The notes: generated from the sequence alone by a model not told the origin. A stretch of 64,000 bases of DNA from Actinomyces sp. UMB0138 (GCF_002849225.1 NZ_PKMC01000001.1:100504-164503); one strand, 5' to 3'; positions 1-9,337 are shown, counted from the first letter of the stretch. Numbers and translations are program-made.

Positions 1-1254
1 AAGAAGCTACTATTCACGGCTTTCATCATGCTGCTGTTTAGGGCTGGTTCATTCATACCTACTCCGGGCGTGTCATTTTCGAACGTCCAGAAGTGTCTAG
101 CCAACAACTCCCAGTCCGGTCTATTGGACTTGGTAAACCTGTTCAGCGGTGGCGCAATGCTGCAGCTGTCGGTATTTGCTCTGGGCATCATGCCGTACAT
201 TACTGCCTCGATTATTACGCAGTTGCTGCGCGTGGTTATCCCGCGTTTCGAGGATCTGCACAAGGAAGGCCAGGCCGGCCAGGCGAAGATGACGCAGTAC
301 ACCCGTTACCTGACCATCGCCCTCGGCGTGCTGCAGTCTACGACAATCATCTCTCTAGCTCGGTCGGGAAGGCTACTGCCTAATTGCTCCGCGGCAGACC
401 CGATCATCCCGAATGATTCGGTTATCAACTACATTCTTATGATCATCACCATGACCGCTGGTACTGGTCTGATCATGTGGCTCGGCGAATTGATCACCGA
501 GCACGGCATCGGCAACGGTATGTCGCTGCTAATCTTTACTTCTATTACCGCGAACCTGCCGGCTCACCTGTGGTCCATCGCTAAGGCCAACGGTGGCGTT
601 GCAAAGGTGCTTGTCGTGATCGCCCTCATCCTGGTTGTCACGCTCGCGATCGTGTTTGTGGAACAGGCGCAACGTCGCGTCCCAGTGCAATATGCAAAGC
701 GGATGGTTGGGCGTCGACTCTTCGGCGGCTCCACCACCTACATTCCAATGAAGATCAACATGTCGGGCGTTATTCCCGTCATCTTCGCCGCCTCGATCCT
801 GGCGATGCCCACAATGATTGCTCAGTTTGGCGATCCGAAGCAGCATTGGGTGCAGTGGATCCAGCGCAACTTCTCGCAGCAGACCCCGTTCTACCTGATC
901 TGCTACGGCATCCTGGTACTGTTCTTCGCCTTCTTCTACACCGCGATCACCTTCAACCCTGAAGAGATCGCCGACAACATGAAGAAGTACGGCGGGTTCA
1001 TCCCCGGCGTGCGCGCCGGGCACCCAACTGCCGACTATTTGCGCTACGTCATCAACCGCATTACCACCGGCGGCGCATTCTATCTACTGATTGTGGCGAT
1101 GGTGCCCACCATCGTAATGATCGCCCTCGGCATTACACAGATGCCGTTCGGCGGTACCACCTTGCTGATTGTTGTGGGCGTCGGCCTGCAGACCGTTCAG
1201 CAAATCAACTCGCAACTACAGAAACACCACTACGAAGGATTCTTGGCATCATGA
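1..1254 (+). CDS. secY: Protein translocase subunit SecY (5' end outside window)
   Basis: SecY is the channel-forming membrane subunit of the Sec translocase, exporting and inserting unfolded proteins with SecE, SecG and SecA. The frame is open from base 1, so the first codons lie upstream; 417 residues are visible against roughly 430-440 for the family, so only the extreme N-terminus is missing. The visible part shows successive hydrophobic segments and the typical plug and first-loop region (IPTPGV), the segment MPYITASIITQLL and the cytoplasmic loop RRVPVQYAKR. It ends with TGA overlapping the adk start (ATGA), so translation is probably coupled. This is the usual secY-adk-map order of the actinobacterial spc operon. 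Confidence 0.97.
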   Translation, partial: KKLLFTAFIMLLFRAGSFIPTPGVSFSNVQKCLANNSQSGLLDLVNLFSGGAMLQLSVFALGIMPYITASIITQLLRVVIPRFEDLHKEGQAGQAKMTQYTRYLTIALGVLQSTTIISLARSGRLLPNCSAADPIIPNDSVINYILMIITMTAGTGLIMWLGELITEHGIGNGMSLLIFTSITANLPAHLWSIAKANGGVAKVLVVIALILVVTLAIVFVEQAQRRVPVQYAKRMVGRRLFGGSTTYIPMKINMSGVIPVIFAASILAMPTMIAQFGDPKQHWVQWIQRNFSQQTPFYLICYGILVLFFAFFYTAITFNPEEIADNMKKYGGFIPGVRAGHPTADYLRYVINRITTGGAFYLLIVAMVPTIVMIALGITQMPFGGTTLLIVVGVGLQTVQQINSQLQKHHYEGFLAS

Positions 1255-1826
1255 CAATGAAACGAGTCGTCATCCTGGGCGCTCCGGGCGCCGGGAAAGG
1301 CACGCAGGCAAAAAAGATTGCCGAATATCTAGGGATCCCGCACATGTCCACGGGCGCTATGCTGCGTTCGCAGATCGATAACGGGACCGAGCTCGGCAAC
1401 AAGGCCAAGGAATACATGGTTGCCGGCAATCTAGTTCCTGACGAGGTCGTGAACGACATTGTGGCCACCTCGCTGAAGGAAGCAGTCCGCGATGGCGGCT
1501 TCTTGCTGGATGGCTACCCGCGCAACCTGGATCAGGTGCACAACCTGGGCTACATTCTGCATGACCTAGGAGTCGAGATCGACGGCGTCCTCGAGCTGAA
1601 GGTCAACTTCGACGAGGTCGTTGAGCGCATCAAGAAGCGTGCCCAGATTGAGGGACGAGCCGACGATTCTGACGAGACGGTACGCAACCGGCTCGAAGTG
1701 TACAAGCGGGAAACCGCCCCGATCACGGCGTTCTACCAGACCGCTGGCAAACTCACGGTAATCGACGGCATGGGCACCGTCGACGAGGTGTGGGAGCGCG
1801 TGAAGGCGGCCGTTGACGCTGCATGA
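1251..1826 (+). CDS. adk: Adenylate kinase
   Basis: Adenylate kinase interconverts ATP + AMP and 2 ADP in the cytoplasm. The 191-residue product begins with the P-loop GAPGAGKGTQ and has the DGYPRN motif of the AMP-binding/core domain. The length and the lack of a Cys-rich LID fit the short-LID form usual in actinobacteria. The ATG at 1251 overlaps the secY stop; a second in-frame ATG at 1257 is possible. The stop overlaps the map start as ATGA, so secY, adk and map form one tightly coupled transcript. Confidence 0.97.
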   Translation: MTMKRVVILGAPGAGKGTQAKKIAEYLGIPHMSTGAMLRSQIDNGTELGNKAKEYMVAGNLVPDEVVNDIVATSLKEAVRDGGFLLDGYPRNLDQVHNLGYILHDLGVEIDGVLELKVNFDEVVERIKKRAQIEGRADDSDETVRNRLEVYKRETAPITAFYQTAGKLTVIDGMGTVDEVWERVKAAVDAA

Positions 1827-2677
1827 GGCGCGGTATTGAACTAAAGAGCATCGACCAGGTTCGGCACATGCGACGTGCGGACCTGGTCGTTGCCGATATT
1901 CACAAGGCTCTTCGGGAGGCAGCTAAGCCCGGCGTCACCACCGAAGAACTAGACACGGTCAGCGCCCTCGTCATAGAGAAGGCCGGAGCGAAACCGAATT
2001 TCCTGGGTTACTACGGGTACCCGGCGACTGCCTGCATGTCTGTAAATGACACGGTTGTTCATGGCATCCCTGACGACTATGTGTTGCAAGAGGGCGACAT
2101 GGTCTCCTTTGATTGCGGCGCCTACGTCGAGGCGGATGGCAAGCAGTGGCACGGCGATTCCTGCTTCACCATGATTGTGGGCGGAGACGACAAGGCTCGC
2201 GGCGATGACCTGACTCTGTCCCGTATTACTGAAGAGGCAATGTGGGCCGGGATTGCTTCGCTGGCGTCGAAGAAGCGGGGACTGACTATCGCCTGCGTAG
2301 GCGACGCAGTTGAACAGGTGGTAGCGGATGCCGCTGACAAGTACGGCTGGGAGGCCGACATTGTCGAAGAGTTCATCGGGCACGGTATTGGGACGCAAAT
2401 GCACCAGGCACCGGATGTGCTGAACTATTCGGTGCGAGGACGCCAGCCGAAGGTTGTTCCTGGAATGGTTGTTTGCGTGGAACCGATTCTGACTCGTGGC
2501 TCTGCCCAAGTGTTCACATTGGATGACGAGTGGACTGTCAAGACTCACGACCATTCACATGCTGCCCACTGGGAGCACTCAGTGGCCATCTTGGAAGACG
2601 GCATCTCGGTACTATCCGCGCCGGACTTTGGTAAAGCCGGTCTGGCAAAGTACGGGATCGAACCCATAGAGCTGTAA
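1823..2677 (+). CDS. map: Type I methionine aminopeptidase
   Basis: This enzyme removes the N-terminal methionine from nascent proteins. The 284-residue protein has the pita-bread fold ligands in order: His in VHGIPD, Asp in FDCGAYV, Asp in the WHGDS segment, His in GHGIGTQMH, Glu in VCVEPIL and Glu in WEHSVAI. These are the substrate-binding His and the two-metal site of the M24A family. The start overlaps the adk stop. A perfect 14-bp hairpin follows 12 bases after the stop, so the secY-adk-map transcript probably ends here and infA has its own promoter. Confidence 0.96.
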   Translation: MRRGIELKSIDQVRHMRRADLVVADIHKALREAAKPGVTTEELDTVSALVIEKAGAKPNFLGYYGYPATACMSVNDTVVHGIPDDYVLQEGDMVSFDCGAYVEADGKQWHGDSCFTMIVGGDDKARGDDLTLSRITEEAMWAGIASLASKKRGLTIACVGDAVEQVVADAADKYGWEADIVEEFIGHGIGTQMHQAPDVLNYSVRGRQPKVVPGMVVCVEPILTRGSAQVFTLDDEWTVKTHDHSHAAHWEHSVAILEDGISVLSAPDFGKAGLAKYGIEPIEL

Positions 2678-2689
2678 GAAACCAATAAG

Positions 2690-2720
2690 GAATCCCCGGA
2701 AGGTATCCTTCCGGGGATTC
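2690..2720. terminator. Perfect hairpin between convergent map and patatin gene
   Basis: Arms at 2690-2703 and 2707-2720 are perfectly complementary (GAATCCCCGGAAGG) around a TAT loop. It lies between convergent genes, so a bidirectional terminator is likely. The T-tract is weak on both sides, so termination efficiency is uncertain. Confidence 0.75.
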
Positions 2721-2749
2721 TCTATGCCTAGATGTTGGGGCCTGGTGGG

Positions 2750-3625
2750 TTACAGGCCCAGCCATGCTTTCAGGTAGGGGAGGGTTTGCTGGCACTGGAA
2801 GTAGCCGGCGTCGTAGTTGGCCTGGAGTTTTTGTACTGACCGCTCCAACCCCGTAACCTGCATGTGCCAGGGGTAGTAGACGTATGCTCTGCCTTGCCGT
2901 TCGAGCTGCAGCAGCCGGCGCCGGGTTGCCTGATATTTTTTGTGGCGTTGCAGTAGGGCCTTGACTAAGTGCGGGTATTTCCTAAAAGCCCGTTTATAGA
3001 GGGCGGGATTCTTAGGTGTTTTCTTCACATAATCTCGGGGCCGGGTAAGGACCACAACGAAGTTCCTGTACCCGTCCATCTCGGCTGCCTCTAACGGAAT
3101 GCCTCCGGACGGGCCTAGAGCACCGTCGGCGTAGAGCTCGCCGTCGATCTGCACGTAGTTCATGAGTCCCGGCATGGTGGAGGCGGCTCGCACCTTTCGC
3201 ATCAGATCGGCCTCATCCCGGATATCAGCGCGGCTCCAGTAGACGGGTTTGCCGTCCCGAACCCTAAACGAGCTGATCCGCAACTGTGCAGGATTATTCC
3301 AAAACGCTTCGAAGTCGAAGGGGAGCGGTGCATCCTGTAGCCCCGCCTCCTCATAAATGTACTTGGCATTGAAGTATCCATCCCCGCGCAGGAAGGAACC
3401 AATGGAACCAATGTTGGGATCGGCAATGAAATCTACGAAGGAACGCTTTGCTCGGTCAGCGTCCCTGGACAAATAGTTGACAGCGTTCGAGGCTCCGGCC
3501 GAAATCCCAGAGACGTGTGGGAAGAAGATTTCGTTCTCAAGTAACGTCACTACAAAAGGCGCGGTACCGGATGCGCGCATCGCGCCGCCCTCGAAAATTA
3601 GGGCTGTGTTTTCCAGTGTTGGCAT
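2750..3625 (-). CDS. Patatin-like phospholipase family protein
   Basis: The 291-residue protein has a patatin-type hydrolase domain: an oxyanion loop near the start (FEGGAMR), the nucleophile elbow GISAG (GxSxG) near residue 42 and the catalytic-dyad Asp in DGALG near residue 168. This is the Ser-Asp dyad of bacterial RssA/YjjU-like proteins, which hydrolyse acyl esters of lipids. There is no signal peptide, so a cytoplasmic role is expected. The C-terminal third is Arg/Lys and aromatic rich and may bind membranes. The gene is convergent with map and interrupts the usual map-infA neighbourhood. The lipid substrate cannot be inferred. Confidence 0.88.
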   Translation of the reverse strand: MPTLENTALIFEGGAMRASGTAPFVVTLLENEIFFPHVSGISAGASNAVNYLSRDADRAKRSFVDFIADPNIGSIGSFLRGDGYFNAKYIYEEAGLQDAPLPFDFEAFWNNPAQLRISSFRVRDGKPVYWSRADIRDEADLMRKVRAASTMPGLMNYVQIDGELYADGALGPSGGIPLEAAEMDGYRNFVVVLTRPRDYVKKTPKNPALYKRAFRKYPHLVKALLQRHKKYQATRRRLLQLERQGRAYVYYPWHMQVTGLERSVQKLQANYDAGYFQCQQTLPYLKAWLGL

Positions 3626-3800
3626 ATCAATCCTTCCGATCCCAGTGTAGGAAACTGGCTACAAAGCTGCACAGCACGCTCAAAGCTACAGCAGGATTGC
3701 AAGTCTGTTTAGGCCGGGTGGGAAAGAAAGTGTAGGCCGGGTACCCTGCGCGTGAGGGCGAGCAAGAGTGCATGTAAGATCCAATTGGATAGGAGCAACA

Positions 3801-4019
3801 GTGGCAAAGTTTCTTTTCTACCCGGGGATTGTAATAGCAGTTATCGCATTCGTGATTTCGTTATGGGAACTCTTTGGCACCCTTCCTTACAAGCTCCAAA
3901 ACGCAACAATCCCCCTTGTAATTCTTGCCTTAGCTATGGTGAAGGGTGCCGAGATGCTGCGGAAGAAGAACAGTCAGGATGACGGCGACACCCAAACAGG
4001 GGAAGCAGCTGACAGATAA
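3801..4019 (+). CDS. Small two-helix membrane protein (paralog 1)
   Basis: I do not recognise a family. The 72-residue product begins at a GTG at 3801 preceded by AGGAG (3791-3795), which fits better than the in-frame ATG 33 bases upstream. It has two hydrophobic helices (about residues 5-24 and 35-50) and an acidic, polar tail. Its organisation and the motif KGAEM followed by an Asp-rich tail resemble the next small gene (CGAEL, then DDSAEGG), so the two look like tandem paralogs. Function unknown. Confidence 0.6.
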   Translation: MAKFLFYPGIVIAVIAFVISLWELFGTLPYKLQNATIPLVILALAMVKGAEMLRKKNSQDDGDTQTGEAADR

Positions 4020-4101
4020 AGCAGACCTCCGTAGGCGCGAGGTGAGCGTTGCACGCGCGAAAGGCTGCTAGTAGCCTGGCATGGGAATAGGGGAGGTCGC
4101 C

Positions 4102-4341
4102 TTGGAAACTCTGTCAGTAATCCTAAAAGTGGGTATTGCAGCGTGCGCAGGAGCACTGGTTTACGCCCTCTTGCAGGACTCGACCCCGTCGTGGTTCTGG
4201 ACTGTGGCCATTGCTATGTTGGTGGTATGTGGTGCTGAACTATTCCTGATCCACCTGATTCACAAAGATGACTCTGCAGAGGGCGGCGAAACGAGACACA
4301 TGCAGGCAGGTGACACGCCTCTTTTCGAGGACGAAAATTAG
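4102..4341 (+). CDS. Small two-helix membrane protein (paralog 2)
   Basis: This is a 79-residue protein of unknown function. A TTG start at 4102 has a good ribosome-binding site GGGAGG (4091-4096) at 5-nt spacing; an in-frame ATG at 4081 would lack one. Two hydrophobic helices (about residues 5-25 and 32-53) are followed by an acidic, Gly/Glu-rich tail. The helix-GAE-helix-acidic-tail pattern matches the preceding small protein. Both sit between the patatin gene and infA and probably belong to a lineage-specific insertion in the ribosomal region. Confidence 0.6.
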   Translation: METLSVILKVGIAACAGALVYALLQDSTPSWFWTVAIAMLVVCGAELFLIHLIHKDDSAEGGETRHMQAGDTPLFEDEN

Positions 4342-4549
4342 GGCTAAGATTCTTTTCGGAGAGCCACAAGGGGCTAGCGAAATTAGTGTCCAACCTCACG
4401 TGAGGTATCAAACAGCCTAACTCCCTTTACCTGCTGGGCAATGTCGCCTATTCTTGATAGTCGGGTGTCCGTGCATACAGCTATGCCCGGATCTTGTCCA
4501 CAAGATCTGTGGGCGCCCAGTAATTTACAGACAAGGTAGACGGAAGGTT

Positions 4550-4771
4550 ATGGCGAAAAAAGAAGGCGTCATTGAAGTAAAGGGAACAGTCGTCGAGGCT
4601 CTTCCTAACGCAATGTTCCGCGTCAAGCTAGAAAATGACCACATCGTGTTGGCTCACATTTCCGGCAAGATGCGTCAGCACTACATCCGCATCCTCCCCG
4701 AGGACACGGTTGTAGTAGAAATGTCCCCTTACGACCTTTCCCGTGGCCGTATCGTTTACCGCTACAAATAA
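4550..4771 (+). CDS. infA: Translation initiation factor IF-1
   Basis: IF-1 binds the ribosomal A site during initiation with IF-2 and IF-3. The ATG at 4550 with GGAAGG upstream (4542-4547) gives 73 residues, the standard size; a longer reading back to 4454 is not supported. The single S1/OB-fold is recognisable from [15 protein letters not shown], the HISGKMR segment and the C-terminal GRIVYRYK. It opens the infA-rpmJ-rpsM-rpsK-rpoA-rplQ transcript. Confidence 0.97.
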   Translation: MAKKEGVIEVKGTVVEALPNAMFRVKLENDHIVLAHISGKMRQHYIRILPEDTVVVEMSPYDLSRGRIVYRYK

Positions 4772-4804
4772 TCTAGACCGCGGCTTAGCCGCAGAGGTGA
4801 AACC

Positions 4805-4918
4805 ATGAAGGTCAAGCCCAGTGTCAAGAAAATCTGTGACAAGTGCAAGGTGATTCGTCGCCATGGCATTGTCATGGTTATTTGCGACAACCCAAGGCAT
4901 AAGCAGCGTCAAGGCTAA
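4805..4918 (+). CDS. rpmJ: 50S ribosomal protein L36
   Basis: This 37-residue ribosomal protein was found by reading the gap between infA and rpsM. It starts [19 protein letters not shown] and has the zinc-ribbon ligands CDKC, a later Cys in ICDN and the His in NPRHKQRQG, so it is the zinc-binding (C+) form of L36. A GAGG ribosome-binding site precedes the ATG. Order infA-rpmJ-rpsM is the conserved bacterial arrangement. Confidence 0.97.
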   Translation: MKVKPSVKKICDKCKVIRRHGIVMVICDNPRHKQRQG

Positions 4919-5051
4919 CTTGGCGTCGGCCTCCTAGGCCGAAAGCGCTCGCTAAACGATCAAAGGATCGACCCCTGGTGACGGAGGCCAGGGCCGCAAA
5001 ACTGGTGCGGAAAGCGAAGCGACGACCTCCGATCAAGATGGAGAAAACCAG

Positions 5052-5429
5052 ATGGCACGTATTGCCGGAGTCGACCTCCCCCGCGAAAAGCGGATGGAAG
5101 TCGCACTAACTTACATTTACGGCGTTGGCCGCACGCTATCGCAGAAGGCTCTAAAAGAGACTGGCGTTAGCCCGGACCTGCGCGTGAAGGACGCCACCGA
5201 GGACGACCTCGTAAAGCTTCGTTCCTTCATTGAGGGTAACTACAAGGTTGAGGGCGATCTGCGCCGCGAGGTGCAGGCCGACATTCGCCGCAAGATTGAA
5301 ATTGGTTCTTACCAGGGTCTGCGCCACCGCTTCGGACTTCCTGTCCATGGCCAGCGCACCAAGACGAACGCTCGTACCCGCAAGGGCCCGAAGCGCACCG
5401 TCGCTGGCAAGAAGAAAGCAACTAAGTAG
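5052..5429 (+). CDS. rpsM: 30S ribosomal protein S13
   Basis: S13 sits in the head of the small subunit and contacts P-site tRNA and the B1 intersubunit bridges. The 125-residue protein begins [14 protein letters not shown], contains the helix-hairpin-helix YIYGVGRT and ends with the basic tail [19 protein letters not shown] typical of the family. It follows rpmJ after a 133-base gap that holds no other gene and precedes rpsK. Confidence 0.98.
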   Translation: MARIAGVDLPREKRMEVALTYIYGVGRTLSQKALKETGVSPDLRVKDATEDDLVKLRSFIEGNYKVEGDLRREVQADIRRKIEIGSYQGLRHRFGLPVHGQRTKTNARTRKGPKRTVAGKKKATK

Positions 5430-5469
5430 CAGCGCTAGTCGCTGACCGACGACCTCAGAAGAAGGAAAA

Positions 5470-5862
5470 ATGGCCGCAAACCGCAGCTTCAAGTCGCGCC
5501 GCAGCGCGCGCAAGAACGTCACTCACGGACACGCGTACATCAAGTCGACGTTCAACAACACCATCGTTTCAATTACCGATCCGACCGGCGCCGTCATTTC
5601 TTGGGCATCTTCCGGTCAGGTTGGATTCAAGGGCTCCCGTAAGTCCACCCCGTTCGCAGCTCAGATGGCCGCCGAGGCCGCTGCTCGCCGCGCACAGGAT
5701 TCCGGCATGAAGAAAGTTGATGTTTTCGTCAAGGGCCCGGGCTCTGGCCGCGAAACCGCGATCCGCTCGCTTCAGGCAACTGGCCTAGAGGTTGGCTCCA
5801 TTCAGGACGTCACCCCGCAGGCACACAACGGCTGCCGTCCCCCGAAGCGTCGCCGCGTCTAA
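5470..5862 (+). CDS. rpsK: 30S ribosomal protein S11
   Basis: S11 is part of the small-subunit platform near the mRNA exit and Shine-Dalgarno cleft. The 130-residue product has the conserved segments [31 protein letters not shown] and the C-terminal [17 protein letters not shown] end (here [13 protein letters not shown]). AAGGA precedes the ATG. The usual next gene rpsD is absent between rpsK and rpoA, as in several actinobacterial lineages where rpsD is elsewhere. Confidence 0.98.
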   Translation: MAANRSFKSRRSARKNVTHGHAYIKSTFNNTIVSITDPTGAVISWASSGQVGFKGSRKSTPFAAQMAAEAAARRAQDSGMKKVDVFVKGPGSGRETAIRSLQATGLEVGSIQDVTPQAHNGCRPPKRRRV

Positions 5863-6015
5863 TCCGTCCGGCCTGGTTCTTCGGAACATTGGCCTAACGC
5901 TGAAACAGGGAATAATCCCGCACTCGTTTCACAACAAAAGAAAAGCCGGCCCCCCGGGGTCGGACGGAATCCTGGCTGACGTCATATAGCGGGCGTCGGA
6001 AAGAAAGGACAGATA

Positions 6016-7011
6016 GTGCTTATTGCACAGCGACCGAATTTGACCGAAGAGGTAGTAAGCGAACAGCGTTCGAGGTTCACCCTTGAACCGCTAGAGCCTG
6101 GTTTCGGTTACACGCTGGGCAACTCCCTGCGTCGTACCCTACTTTCGTCCATTCCTGGTGCGGCGGTTACATCCATCCGCATCGATGGAGTGCCGCACGA
6201 GTTCTCAACGATTGCTGGCGTTAAGGAAGATGTTGCCGAAATCATCCTGAACATCAAGCAGATCGTGCTTTCGTCTGAAAATGACGAGCCCGTAGTGATG
6301 TACCTTCGCAAGGCTGGCGAGGGCGTTGTTACCGCCGGTGATATTACGCCTCCTGCCGGTGTGCAGATCCACAACCCGGACCTTCACATCGCCACCCTGA
6401 ACGAGAAGGGCAAGCTAGAGGTCGAGCTGACCGTCGAGCGTGGCCGCGGCTACGTTTCTGCCGATCAGAACAAGGACCCGGATGCAGAAATTTCTCGCAT
6501 TCCGGTGGATTCGATCTACAGCCCCGTCCTGAAGGTCACCTACAAGGTTGAGGCTACTCGTGTTGAGCAGCGTACCGACTTCGACCGCCTGATCGTAGAT
6601 GTCGAGACCAAGCCGGCTATTAGCCCGCGCGATGCTCTGGCTTCTGCTGGTAAGACCCTGGTCGAACTATTCGGGCTTGCCCGTGACCTCAACATTGAGG
6701 CCGAAGGCATTGAGATTGGTCCTACCCAGACCGACGCCGAACTGGCTGCCGATCTGGCAATGACCATCGAGGATCTGGACCTGCAGTCCCGTTCCTACAA
6801 TGCCCTGAAGAGGGAAGGCATTCACACTGTTGGCGAACTGGTTGCTCGCAGTGAAGCCGACCTGCTTGACATCCGTAACTTCGGTGCGAAGTCTATCGAG
6901 GAAATCAAGGCGAAGCTGGCTGAACTGGGCATGGTCCTGAAGGACTCGCCTATGCCTGCCGGCGGTTTTGACGGAGAAAACGCAGGATCCATCCAGTTCA
7001 GTGACGAGTAG
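6016..7011 (+). CDS. rpoA: DNA-directed RNA polymerase subunit alpha
   Basis: The alpha subunit dimerises to start RNA polymerase assembly, and its C-terminal domain contacts activators and UP elements. The GTG at 6016 with AAAGGA upstream gives 331 residues. The N-terminal domain carries the dimer signature [16 protein letters not shown] (near residues 32-47). The C-terminal domain begins after about residue 245 and contains the helix-hairpin-helix segments [13 protein letters not shown] and [11 protein letters not shown]. The final acidic residues are lineage-specific. Confidence 0.98.
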   Translation: MLIAQRPNLTEEVVSEQRSRFTLEPLEPGFGYTLGNSLRRTLLSSIPGAAVTSIRIDGVPHEFSTIAGVKEDVAEIILNIKQIVLSSENDEPVVMYLRKAGEGVVTAGDITPPAGVQIHNPDLHIATLNEKGKLEVELTVERGRGYVSADQNKDPDAEISRIPVDSIYSPVLKVTYKVEATRVEQRTDFDRLIVDVETKPAISPRDALASAGKTLVELFGLARDLNIEAEGIEIGPTQTDAELAADLAMTIEDLDLQSRSYNALKREGIHTVGELVARSEADLLDIRNFGAKSIEEIKAKLAELGMVLKDSPMPAGGFDGENAGSIQFSDE

Positions 7012-7066
7012 ATTCGGCCTAGCCGACAAGCTTTGATCTAAAAATTTATTACCTAGGAGTACTAAG

Positions 7067-7639
7067 ATGCCTAAGCCCACTAAGGGCCCCCGCCTGGGAG
7101 GCAGCCCCGCTCACGAGCGCATCATCATCACCAACCTGTGCCGCGAGCTCATTGTCAACCGTTCCATCGTCACCACCGAGGCCAAGGCCAAGCGTGTTCA
7201 GCCGGTTATCGAAAAGCTGATCACCAAGGCTAAGCAGGGCACCGATCACGCCCGTCGCCAGGTGTACTCGAAGCTGCGCAGCCAGACTGCAAAGCGCAGC
7301 GCCAGCTATGTGGATTACACCTACGAGCTGTTCGACGTAATCGCCAAGGAAATTGATCCGGAGCGCGAGGGCGGCTACACCCGCATCGTGAAGCTGCCGG
7401 CTCGTCGCGGCGACAACACTCCGATGGCCCAGATTTCTATCATCACCGAAAAGGTGCAGAAGAAGGCCGTCGTAAAGGACGCCACCAAGACTGCTGAAAA
7501 CGCAGCCAAGGAAGAAGAAGCAGCCAAGGAAGAGGCAACTGAGGCAAAGGCCGAAGAAGCCACTACCGAGGAAAAGGTTGAGGAAGCTAAGGCCGAGGCC
7601 GAAGCTGGCTCCACCGCTGCTGAGGCTGACGAGAAGTAG
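7067..7639 (+). CDS. rplQ: 50S ribosomal protein L17 with acidic Ala/Glu C-terminal extension
   Basis: L17 lies near the peptide exit tunnel. Residues 1 to about 120 are the conserved domain (start MPKPTKGPRLGG, then the RRQVYSKL region and the GGYTRI segment). Residues 121-190 form an extension of Ala, Glu, Lys and Thr, probably disordered or helical. The total is 190 residues against about 120-127 for minimal L17; such tails are known in actinobacteria. The strong ribosome-binding site TAGGAGT precedes the ATG, and a strong terminator follows 17 bases after the stop. Confidence 0.97.
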   Translation: MPKPTKGPRLGGSPAHERIIITNLCRELIVNRSIVTTEAKAKRVQPVIEKLITKAKQGTDHARRQVYSKLRSQTAKRSASYVDYTYELFDVIAKEIDPEREGGYTRIVKLPARRGDNTPMAQISIITEKVQKKAVVKDATKTAENAAKEEEAAKEEATEAKAEEATTEEKVEEAKAEAEAGSTAAEADEK

Positions 7640-7656
7640 CCTTTAGATTTCCCGTA

Positions 7657-7693
7657 TTAGGGCCGGTACCGAAAGGTGCCGGCCCTAAACGTT
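7657..7693 (+). terminator. Rho-independent terminator after rplQ
   Basis: A 14-bp stem (7657-7670 with 7675-7688, one G-T or mismatch position) is closed by a GAAA tetraloop and followed by a short T-rich tract (GTTTTT). It ends the ribosomal operon. Confidence 0.9.
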
Positions 7694-7734
7694 TTTGGAG
7701 CGGCGTGCCGACCTGGCCGTTATAGGGTAGGCGT

Positions 7735-8505
7735 ATGAGTTTGCGAAATTCTGGGCCGGTTACGCTCACTATCGATTGCGGTGGGGGTGGGATCAAGGCT
7801 ACTGCTCTGGACAGCCGGGGAACGGCTTTAGCTACGCCTGTGCGCACCCCAACCCCTTATCCCTTGCCGCCGGAGTTGATGACCAAGACGGTGGCTGATC
7901 TGGCGGCGGCATTGCCTAAGGCGGACCGGATCACCATGGGTATGCCCGGGATGATCCGGCACGGGGTAGTGGTGGCCACCCCGCATTACGTCTGCAAATC
8001 CGGACCGCGCACGCGCGTACTACCCGAGCTGGTGGAGCAGTGGCACTTCTTCGATATGGCACGGGCACTGCGCGATGCGTTAGATATGCCCGCTCTGGTA
8101 CTAAACGATGCGGAAGTGGCCGGCTATGGGGCTATCACCGGCAAGGGACACGAAGTCATTTTGACGCTGGGCACTGGCCTGGGCAGCGCCATATTTGATG
8201 GCGGAACACTTGCGCCCCACATAGAATTCTCGCAACTGCCGGTCAAATGGGGCCTTACTTATGATGATTACCTTGGCGAGCACGAGCGGCTACGCCTGGG
8301 GGAGGTGCATTGGTCCAGACGGGTACGCAGGGCGGTAGAATCGCTGCGGGCCGCGATTATGTGGGACCGGCTGTATATAGGCGGCGGCAACGGTGCTCAC
8401 ATTACCGACAGGCAGAGGGGGCTAATTGGCTCCGAAGTGGTCATTGTTCCGAACGATGCCGGGGTCTTCGGTGGAGTACGCGCGTGGGAGTTCCAAGATG
8501 AGTAG
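7735..8505 (+). CDS. ROK-family kinase, polyphosphate glucokinase-like
   Basis: The 256-residue protein has the ASKHA/ROK fold: phosphate-1 loop IDCGGGGIKAT at the start, a hexokinase-like segment with the catalytic Asp in LNDAEVAGYG (near residue 124), the phosphate-2 loop LGTGLGSAIF and the adenosine/phosphate segment IGGGNG. The closest family is actinobacterial polyphosphate/ATP glucokinase, which makes glucose 6-phosphate. The first loop reads CGGGG where DIGGT is usual, so substrate and donor are uncertain. The stop overlaps the truA start, so the two are probably co-transcribed. Confidence 0.8.
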   Translation: MSLRNSGPVTLTIDCGGGGIKATALDSRGTALATPVRTPTPYPLPPELMTKTVADLAAALPKADRITMGMPGMIRHGVVVATPHYVCKSGPRTRVLPELVEQWHFFDMARALRDALDMPALVLNDAEVAGYGAITGKGHEVILTLGTGLGSAIFDGGTLAPHIEFSQLPVKWGLTYDDYLGEHERLRLGEVHWSRRVRRAVESLRAAIMWDRLYIGGGNGAHITDRQRGLIGSEVVIVPNDAGVFGGVRAWEFQDE

Positions 8506-9337
8506 ACGACTGCGCTTGGATATTGCCTATGACGGAAGCGATTATTCCGGATGGGCTAAGCAGCCTGGGCTTCGCACGGTACAGGGCGAGGTCGAAGACG
8601 TGCTTGCGATGATCTTTCGCATCCCGTGCCAGCTGACCGTGGCAGGCCGAACAGATAAGGGCGTGCACGCGTTAGGGCAGGTGGCTCATGTAGATGTCCC
8701 CGCCGAGGCTTTTGAGAGGCTGGGTCGAACCGGAATAGAGCGCCTGGCTAACCGGATGAATAAGATTCTGACTTCTAAGTCACCGGATGGAAAACCAGCA
8801 CAGACGGTTATTAAGGGGGTCAGTGCGGTTAGCGATGACTTTGACGCGCGTTTTTCGGCCACTTATCGCCGCTACATTTACCGGATTGCCCCTACGGTGT
8901 CATCTTGGATCCCAACTAGGACGGATCTGTGGCGGCTTGGGGCAGCGTTGGATCTTGCGGCTATGGGCCAGGCAGCTGCTGGGCTACTGGGCGAACATGA
9001 TTTTCTGTCTTTTTGTAAGCCGCGTGAAGGGGCTACAACCATCCGGACGCTTCGAAATATCTACATCAGCCAGGTGGGTCGGATCGTAGAGATTGAGCTA
9101 GTTGCTGATGCCTTCTGTCACTCGATGGTGCGGTCTATCGTGGGGGCTCTGGTGGCTGTTGGCACTGGCAAGCACGGACCAGATTGGCCCGCAGTGCGAC
9201 TGGCTGAAAAATGTCGGGGTTCTGAACCGCAACTCGCCCCCGCCGCGGGCCTTACTTTGGAAGAAGTAGGGTACCCGGACGAGGGCGAATGGGCAGTTCA
9301 GAGCCTAAGGACTAGGCGGGTGCGATCGCTAGACTAG
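8498..9337 (+). CDS. truA: tRNA pseudouridine(38-40) synthase TruA
   Basis: TruA isomerises uridines 38-40 of the tRNA anticodon arm. The start ATG at 8498 overlaps the end of the preceding kinase gene and has GGGAG at 8486-8490; a reading from 8426 lies inside the kinase gene and is not needed. The 279-residue protein shows the family's DIAYDGSDYSGW opening, the catalytic Asp in AGRTDKGVHALGQ (near residue 54) and the SFCKPRE and HSMVRSIVG segments of the second half. truA after rplQ is the common actinobacterial order. Confidence 0.95.
   Translation: MSRRLRLDIAYDGSDYSGWAKQPGLRTVQGEVEDVLAMIFRIPCQLTVAGRTDKGVHALGQVAHVDVPAEAFERLGRTGIERLANRMNKILTSKSPDGKPAQTVIKGVSAVSDDFDARFSATYRRYIYRIAPTVSSWIPTRTDLWRLGAALDLAAMGQAAAGLLGEHDFLSFCKPREGATTIRTLRNIYISQVGRIVEIELVADAFCHSMVRSIVGALVAVGTGKHGPDWPAVRLAEKCRGSEPQLAPAAGLTLEEVGYPDEGEWAVQSLRTRRVRSLD

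Noticed and set aside
5862..6016. Missing rpsD between rpsK and rpoA as a deletion
   Set aside because: No remnant is visible, and several actinobacteria carry rpsD elsewhere; this is normal order.
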